NCBI GenBank assembly: GCA_022539475.1
Contig: VCMS01000016.1
Span: 248,001 to 312,000 of the forward strand
Direction of reading: 5' to 3'
Length of the DNA stretch: 64,000 nt
Source of the DNA: Gracilaria domingensis
Lineage: Eukaryota; Rhodophyta; Florideophyceae; Gracilariales; Gracilariaceae
Below the pieces are notes generated by a model. That model was given only the letters and a program-made list of their open reading frames with translations, made no database searches and was not told the origin of the DNA. Every line of letters starts with the position of its first letter. Within the stretch, counting starts at the first letter, position 1. Below are positions 58,540-64,000 of the stretch, piece after piece. The translations under genes and the position numbers were made by a program.

Positions 58540-58933
58540 CTAGCACTGTGTAATGAGCCTGCAGAAATTCTCTCGTGCTCAAGAACTTGTCAGAAACCTC
58601 AGTTTGGATGTCCGGACTCATCGCAAATGTTTCTGCACAGTGCGAGCAGATTATGGCCTCATTTGATACAAATGCGGTTGTTGATGTTGGGCCATTCTCG
58701 TTGGTGATGTCCAGAACTAACCAACATCTTCTTTGTTTCGGACAACAACCACTAATTCCTAGCTCGAGGTAGAACTTTCGTTTAAGAAAGTTCTCTCTCG
58801 TCATAGAGGCCAAGAACCCACCAGCCGTAAAGGAACTCAGTAAATCACATTTACTTTGGACCCATACGCGCCACCATATGAGCTTGTTCGTACCGCACAC
58901 TCGCGTCACGCCAAAATGAACTACCGGTCTCAC
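58523..58933 (-). CDS. Possible upstream exon or small gene, unknown
   Basis: A 136-codon minus-strand frame with protein-like composition in its middle (FLKRKFYLELGISGCCPKQR; CWLVLDITNENGPTSTTAF; ICSHCAETF). It overlaps the start of the previous gene by a few bases and might be its first exon in another frame. No domain is recognised and splice sites are not secure. Confidence 0.3.
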   Translation of the reverse strand: MRPVVHFGVTRVCGTNKLIWWRVWVQSKCDLLSSFTAGGFLASMTRENFLKRKFYLELGISGCCPKQRRCWLVLDITNENGPTSTTAFVSNEAIICSHCAETFAMSPDIQTEVSDKFLSTREFLQAHYTVLVVLSR

Positions 58934-59177
58934 TGGTTAGAATCACTAAGAAAAAACAAGCAGTGGCATTCCAAGTTTTGAATTTCTTTTGGAGGGAAGG
59001 ACACTTTCAGCTAAAAGTACACTTCCTGCTGCTTCGTAATTGAGGAGAGCTGACTACAAGGAAGACTGAACAAGAGCTTGTTCTTTATGGAAACTAGGGT
59101 GCACCTGACAACCCTGCGTCTTATCGAGAAATACTTGATTTCTTCATGCTTAATAACTATAGTTTACAAGGGTTACC
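58934..59177. promoter_or_regulatory. Presumed promoter of the 59178 gene
   Basis: Short spacer before the membrane-protein gene, without a coding frame. Confidence 0.35.
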
Positions 59178-60470
59178 ATGTCTCCTACAACTAGAGTATC
59201 ACAGATGCGGCTTCTGCCGTATGTGTATGAACCATCTGTCTTCAATACGGTGTCATCGACTGCCCAGGAGGACATAGAGTCAGTTCGTGGTAGCTGTTCT
59301 ATTACGTTTCCCCGTCAAGATCATCCCGATCTCCAAAGATACTCTGAGATCTCTTTCGGCACAAGAGGTATCATTAAGGTTGCGAGATTTGATGTCTATG
59401 ATAACTTTTCTGTACTCGTCAGGAAAAAGACGTTGACGTGGAATTTGCAACGGGGAAGCTCGATTCGAAATGGAATCAAACGCGATGGCTCATTCATTGG
59501 CGGTACTCCCGTTGTCCTTCCTCAAGAAGTCTTGAAGAATTTTCCAAACTTCGAGCAACACATGAAAGCAAACGAGGAATGGTTGCAAGAGCAAGAAGAA
59601 AACATAAAGAAATTCAAAGCTAGGTACAACATACCTCACATACCAGGCAAAGGATCTAGTGTCAACGACTGGACTCCCTTGGAGAAAGATGTTGTCGTAA
59701 ATAATGAAAATTGGGAGCAGTATGGTACACATGAGTTGTTTCCCTATATGAAAGCTGCAACTAATAGAAGTTACTTTGTTCTTCGCAACAACAGGGAAGC
59801 AACTATTGTTAGACCGATCGAAACTATTCCGAATATGTACGCGCGTGTCGCCCGTCTCAAAGCCTTAGAGCTATTTTGTCTTCCCACAGAGCACGGGGTA
59901 CTGGTTGCCGCCCCGTTGCGATTCTTGCTAAGCCTTTTTTGGTTGCTACTGAGCCTTTGTTCCGGTGTAGTTGCAGCCGTTCACAATCGAAGTGACTGGG
60001 TTGAAAGAATGGAATCATTTATCACAGTCGCGACGGTTGTTGGCTTAACCTTGCCTGCATTCTTTTCTCTTCTCATGCAAGAGCCTGATCTGGTTAAGAA
60101 TGCTATTCGTGGGAAAAAGACCCTTACAACAGATCAACAAGTAGCGACATGGTTCGGTTTCACAGAGCTGGACTACGCAGCAGCAGCTATTTGTCTCAAT
60201 GGTACTTTCCTCGTTAGTGAATTTCGAGGCCGGTTTCTTTCCGGGAAGGCCAACGGTGCACTTTCAGGAGGCGGATATCTAGTATCTGCTGCAACACTTC
60301 AAAAGGTGGGAATTCTTGTTGGAAGATCAATATACAGACGGGTATGGGACGACACGAATAGAATTGTCGAACAAGTTGATTCTTTTGTGAGCCATTTATC
60401 TAGTCTCGAAAGAAAGGGTAAATATCGAAGTTGGGCAGCGGGATGTGTGGAGACAACACTTGTGGGTTAG
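59178..60470 (+). CDS. Membrane protein of unknown family
   Basis: 430 residues from the ATG at 59178. Residues 1-150 are soluble (RGSCSITFPRQDHPDLQRYS, ARFDVYDNFSVLVRKKTLTW) with a charged helix around 125-150 (NEEWLQEQEENIKKFKARYN). Membrane segments follow: about 250-272 (PLRFLLSLFWLLLSLCSGVV) and 288-305 (FITVATVVGLTLPAFFSLLM). After a charged loop comes a mildly hydrophobic region with many Gly (LSGGGYLVSAATLQKVGILV) and a basic amphipathic end. No known family is recognised. It is the last intact gene before a stretch with LINE fragments, and its codon use looks ordinary. Confidence 0.7.
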   Translation: MSPTTRVSQMRLLPYVYEPSVFNTVSSTAQEDIESVRGSCSITFPRQDHPDLQRYSEISFGTRGIIKVARFDVYDNFSVLVRKKTLTWNLQRGSSIRNGIKRDGSFIGGTPVVLPQEVLKNFPNFEQHMKANEEWLQEQEENIKKFKARYNIPHIPGKGSSVNDWTPLEKDVVVNNENWEQYGTHELFPYMKAATNRSYFVLRNNREATIVRPIETIPNMYARVARLKALELFCLPTEHGVLVAAPLRFLLSLFWLLLSLCSGVVAAVHNRSDWVERMESFITVATVVGLTLPAFFSLLMQEPDLVKNAIRGKKTLTTDQQVATWFGFTELDYAAAAICLNGTFLVSEFRGRFLSGKANGALSGGGYLVSAATLQKVGILVGRSIYRRVWDDTNRIVEQVDSFVSHLSSLERKGKYRSWAAGCVETTLVG

Positions 60471-61469
60471 ATAATGGAAAATGAACATATCTGTCTTCCA
60501 TTCTGGCATGTGAACGAGACCCGTGACTACGTTCTGTCGTCGCTGTTCTTTATGGTGAAACGGCCTTCGCCAAAGATGTGCTATTGCGCGGCCTGAGATA
60601 TATTTAGATGACATGTCGTCGGGAACAAAAGACGGAGCAAATGACGAGACTTATACCAACTGTAGGGGAAATCGAAGAGAACTCGAAGAGCTTGATCTCC
60701 ATGATGTAAAAGAATGTAGGTCTGGTCTGTGCAAGTGAGGAATGCGCATATGAAAGGAAAACTCCGGACGTGCAACGCCTTCTCGCGATGAGCCAAGCCC
60801 GAGCGAATGAACTTTCAATGCAGCAAAGCGAGTTTGGAGCCTGACCGCTCCCGCCGAAAAGATCAGCGCTTGATCAAGTTGTGCCTTGACGGTATCTGAG
60901 ACTTTGGAGCCATTCTGCTCTCGAAGGAAACGCAAGCATAGTCCTCATGAATTAACTCTCTGTGGACGTCTCAAGCCGTAGTGTTCTACGTCATTTAAAC
61001 TCCCCGTTCTGTAGATCTATATCAACATCCTTCCAAGCAGATGCAACTTAGCAACCTAAGTGAGTGAGGAGACAGATCGTCTATGCTTTCTTACTTTGCC
61101 TTTCTGGATGCAGAACGAAAAGAATTTCGAGTTAAAGTGCAGCGTCTATACGAGCCGTAATGACTCTTTTTAGTAAACCACCAGTCTCTTGAACTATGCC
61201 AAGACAACGCTTGGATAAATGGAAAGAATATGGCTAATGGTAATCACTTGTGTTGCAAGAAAGGCAAGCGCAGAATAGCTCAGCTTGCTTATCGATACAT
61301 GCCCGCGGTCCCCATCTCATGACAAAACAGCTGCTTGTGCCCAGACGACGACAAAGATGTCTTTCACTGCTGATGCTGAAGCAGCGCTCCATTTTGTGGC
61401 CGACATGGACATAAAGGGGGGTGAGGGGAGGAGAGAGCTGGGCACTTTTTCATACACTTGAGAAGAGTG

Positions 61470-61915
61470 ACATGTCCCTCCAGTATCCCAAGGACCGCCA
61501 TCGTAGTGTCAAGGAGAAAATGATACAGTGCGGATTGGAAAGCTCCTTAGCCGATGACTTCAAGAGGTTGCATGAAGAGGTGAACAGGTAGGTCGAAAGG
61601 GCACAGCTTTATGTTGGGCATTCACCATACTTGCCTCCTTTGGGTACTTATCTGCAAGGTAAGAGGTTGGGTTGCAGCTGCAGTTCTGGAGTATTGGATA
61701 CAGTTGAGCATTATCTTTTGAGATGCTCAACGAGAACCTTTTCCCGACGCTTGTGCTGGCCTGCTGAAAGTGATCGACAGGGTCTAGCTGTTAAGAGAAT
61801 AATTCGAAAATGGCCTGAAAAGGTTTTGGCCTTCCTGGTGAGAGAACGTTTCTTTCAACGGAAACGTTCTTTAGCACGCCGGAATTAGGCTGTTGCACCC
61901 ATAAAAGAGAGAGAA
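61470..61915 (+). mobile_element. LINE 3'-end fragment (copy A)
   Basis: Remnant of the C-terminal end of a non-LTR retrotransposon ORF. It includes LYVGHSPYLPPLGTYL and the zinc-knuckle pattern CSCSSGVLDTVEHYLLRC, typical of the region after LINE reverse transcriptase, then WPEKVLAFLVRERFF, which is shared with copies B and C. An in-frame stop near 61591 interrupts it, and the 5' part of the element is missing. It ends near CACCCATAAAAG and a short GA tail. Confidence 0.75.
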
Positions 61916-62019
61916 TTAGGCTGAGATAGCGTAGAGGGAGAGACATTGGAGATGAATACTAAATCGTAATTAGGCTAGGATACCCATTAACAGAGAGTTC
62001 TCTGAGAGAACGTTCTTAG

Positions 62020-62416
62020 ACAAAGCCTTGATTGTCTCACTGCCAGAAGCATTGACTGGAATTGTAACGAAAAGGAAGGCAGAAGTTGTACTATCCCAAC
62101 TTTTTGTCGGACATTGCTCACAATTCCATCCATTTGGTTCATTTATGTTGAAGAGAAGATTGGTTTGTCGTTGTCGTCCTGGAGTGCTAAATACCGTGGA
62201 TCACTACTTGTTAAGGTGTCCGATGCGAACACTCTCAAGGCGACTCAGCCTGCCTCCTCTGAGCGAGCGTAGAGGTTTGTCCGTTAACGAAATCATCTTG
62301 AAGTGGCCCGAAAAAGTGTTGGCCTTTTTAGTGAGAGAGCGGTTCTTTCAGAAGCGCTCCGCAGCTAGTTCTAGTTAAGCTAGGGCGCCCATAAAAGAGA
62401 GAGAGAGAGAGAGAGA
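62020..62416 (+). mobile_element. LINE 3'-end fragment (copy B)
   Basis: A second copy of the same region: QLFVGHCSQFHPFGSF, CRCRPGVLNTVDHYLLRC, WPEKVLAFLVRERFF and a stop followed by GCTAGGGCGCCCATAAAAG and a (GA)n tail. It is open for about 116 codons. It differs from copy A at many positions, so the two are separate insertions or an old duplication, 100 bp apart in the same orientation. Confidence 0.8.
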
Positions 62417-62420
62417 CGAA

Positions 62421-62477
62421 GTGCAGAGTCTGCACTTTGTCTAAGAACATTCTGCACTGCAGAGTCTGCAGTGCAGA
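62421..62477. repeat. Two adjacent odd-centred palindromes
   Basis: GTGCAGA-G-TCTGCAC at 62421-62435 and a larger one at 62451-62477 with 13-bp arms (TCTGCACTGCAGA and TCTGCAGTGCAGA) around a single G. They share the core TGCAGAGTCTGCA and follow directly on the LINE GA tail. Confidence 0.9.
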
Positions 62478-62890
62478 CGTACTGATTTTAGGGACAAATA
62501 AATGTAAGGTTGCTCATACAACTGTGTCACCAGTGCTGTACCTTCGAAGTTCGTACCGCAGCTACCAAAGGGAGATGCAAATGATCCCTTCTTGTTCACG
62601 TTTTTGTTCAGATCTGAGTCGAAAACAAGGAGTAAGGTGTTGGCATGATAAGACCTCATATGGTCGTCTTCCGCGATATCCAGTGTCGCAATTGAGCTTC
62701 TTGTTATTGTCAGAACAAAAGAAAGAAGATACCAAGGGTACGTGCTGTTATTTTTACCAGAACAATTGCACACCGGTACAAGGGCACTCCTAACTCGGCG
62801 CTCTGATACCGAAAGGACTTTTCTATCAGAATTTCTGCTCTATAGATGCTGTACAGGGTTAGCGCGGTACAATCCCGTGATCCAAGAGGC

Positions 62891-64000
62891 ATGAATATGA
62901 ACGACGCTGAGAAAGATGATTCTTTGAGTACGCCTGATATTGAGCGCTACAGCCGACAGCTTTTGCTTACGCCGTTTGGAATTTCAGGTCAAAGGAAACT
63001 GAACAGTTCTCGCGTTCTCGTTGTAGGGCTAGGAGGGCTGGGTTGTCCAGCGGCCCTCTACCTCTCCGGTGCCGGAGTAGGGACTCTTGGTCTCGTGGAC
63101 AGACCGGATGATGTTGTTGAAGCAAGTAATCTTCATCGCCAAATCGCACATTCCGAAGCCCGAGTTGGAACATGTAAGGTGAACTCGGCGGAGATCGCGA
63201 TCAAAGCTTTGAATTGTAACGTTGCCATTGAGAAGCATGACAAGTTTGTCCGCGAAAACGCTGTTCGCTTAACATCTTCCTATGACTTAGTCTTGGATTG
63301 TACGGACAATGTGGCATCTCGATATCTTATCAGTGATGCGTGTGCAACAAGCCGAACACCGTTGGTTTCCGGATCTGCAATCGGTACAGATGGGCAGCTC
63401 ACTTTGTATTGCAAAACGCAAGAATCTCCATGTTATAGATGTATCTTCCCATCCCCACCTCCTCCTTCTTGCGTTGGCAGCTGTGACTCAGCTGGCGTGC
63501 TTGGTCCTGTTCCTGGTGTGATAGGCACTCTGCAAGCCTTGGAAGCAATAAAGCTCTTGAGCTGTATGAAGCAAACAGACGATCTGGATCGCAAAATGTT
63601 ACTGTTCGACGGTTCGCTATGCGGGTTTAGGACCGTAAAGCTTCGATCGCGTGTTAAGAACTGTGCAATATGTGGTGATTCGCCTCAAGTGAATGTTGCA
63701 AAGTTCGATTACGACTTGTTTGCTAATGGCGGTATGATATTGGGAGCAACAGTACCTGATATACCCCTACAATACCGAATAACACCGCAGGAATTTGAGA
63801 AGATTAGGAAAGATGCTTCCGCCTACAGACTGATTGACGTGCGTCCAAGCCATGAATTTGCACTATGTCATCTCAATGAGGCCGAGAACTGGCCCTTGAG
63901 TTCTTTGGAGCCATCTCGAGACATCAGTGACAAAGCTGTCAACAACAAGCGAATCATCTTTCTTTGCCGTCGAGGCAATGCAAGTCGCAAAGCATTGAAG
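62891..64000 (+). CDS. MOCS3: MOCS3/UBA4 adenylyltransferase-sulfurtransferase (3' end outside window)
   Basis: The frame is open from the ATG at 62891 (or 62897) to the window end, 370 codons. The E1-like domain starts with IERYSRQLLLTPFGISGQRK, then the nucleotide loop VLVVGLGGLGCPAAL near 45-58, SNLHRQI, DCTDN and zinc cysteines CYRC near 181 and CAIC near 257. The thiol-relay cysteine is in SCDSAGVLGPVPGVIGTLQ near 197. A rhodanese domain begins near 295 (AYRLIDVRPSHEF), with its active Cys in FLCRRGNASRKA near 359, just before the edge. This enzyme activates URM1 (and MOCS2A) for tRNA thiolation and molybdopterin synthesis in the cytosol. About 60-90 residues are probably missing. Confidence 0.95.
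   Translation, partial: MNMNDAEKDDSLSTPDIERYSRQLLLTPFGISGQRKLNSSRVLVVGLGGLGCPAALYLSGAGVGTLGLVDRPDDVVEASNLHRQIAHSEARVGTCKVNSAEIAIKALNCNVAIEKHDKFVRENAVRLTSSYDLVLDCTDNVASRYLISDACATSRTPLVSGSAIGTDGQLTLYCKTQESPCYRCIFPSPPPPSCVGSCDSAGVLGPVPGVIGTLQALEAIKLLSCMKQTDDLDRKMLLFDGSLCGFRTVKLRSRVKNCAICGDSPQVNVAKFDYDLFANGGMILGATVPDIPLQYRITPQEFEKIRKDASAYRLIDVRPSHEFALCHLNEAENWPLSSLEPSRDISDKAVNNKRIIFLCRRGNASRKALK

Larger units (their letters stand above)
60471..62890. other. 2.4-kb gap with two LINE fragments
   Basis: Besides the LINE pieces (61470-61915 and 62020-62416) and the palindromes at 62421-62477, I see only short frames with no recognisable content. No host gene is supported. Confidence 0.5.

Noticed and set aside
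1-64000. tRNA, rRNA and spliceosomal RNA genes
   Set aside because: Looked for B-box-like GGTTCGAANCC and U6-like starts; the few partial matches fall inside protein genes. A covariance-model scan would be decisive.

Overview
The window is nuclear DNA from a compact, intron-poor photosynthetic eukaryote, most likely a red alga. Plastid lineage markers are present: an EGY-type intramembrane protease homologue, a plastid fibrillin (PAP) and a plant-type ornithine carbamoyltransferase. Complex I 30-kDa subunit (NDUFS3) and COQ10 start with mitochondrial presequences. The few introns are 55-114 nt with GTAAGT/GTACGT/GTATGT donors. The species call is inference; the genes are read directly.

Layout. 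0-10 kb: 3' end of an unknown gene (+), a 1757-residue Sel1/armadillo protein (-), a small four-helix membrane protein (+), a bromodomain-NET (BET-like) protein (-) whose NET domain is split by a one-base slip. 10-19.4 kb is gene-poor and holds one spliced four-finger C2H2 gene (13410-14724). 19.4-30 kb is dense: Q/S/P-rich protein (-), glutamate-cysteine ligase (+), PET117 (-), NDUFS3 (+), SMP-C2 tether (-), CDK9/12-like kinase (+), RMP1/NEPRO-like nucleolar protein (-). 31.4-35.1 kb is an extreme GC-rich island with fibrillin (-), a histidine-repeat protein (+) and a FetA/STAR1-like ABC ATPase (+, one intron). 35.5-48 kb: EGY homologue without its zinc-binding motif (-), PRP28 helicase (+), RPP14-like RNase P/MRP subunit (-), RWDD1/GIR2 (+), coiled-coil protein (+), unknown protein (+). 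48-59 kb: TPR-RING protein (-), OTC (+), COQ10 (+), CDC123 (-), EMC6 (+, one intron), a coiled-coil protein (-). 59-64 kb: unknown membrane protein (+), two LINE 3'-end fragments, and a 3'-truncated MOCS3/UBA4 (+).

The first twelve genes alternate strand without exception, so most genes sit in divergent (shared promoter, 0.2-1.1 kb where not enlarged) and convergent (often under 150 bp) pairs. No operon logic is expected. Functional themes are housekeeping: transcription (BET, CTD kinase), splicing and RNase P/MRP (PRP28, RPP14-like, NEPRO-like), mitochondrial respiration (NDUFS3, PET117, COQ10), translation control (CDC123, RWDD1), ER membrane insertion and contacts (EMC6, SMP-C2), thiol and arginine metabolism, and plastid functions. 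The most unusual locus is the GC-rich island, where a protein with a His-every-fourth-residue repeat lies 208 bp before an ABC ATPase related to metal-export systems. Several odd-centred palindromes in intergenic DNA are unexplained.
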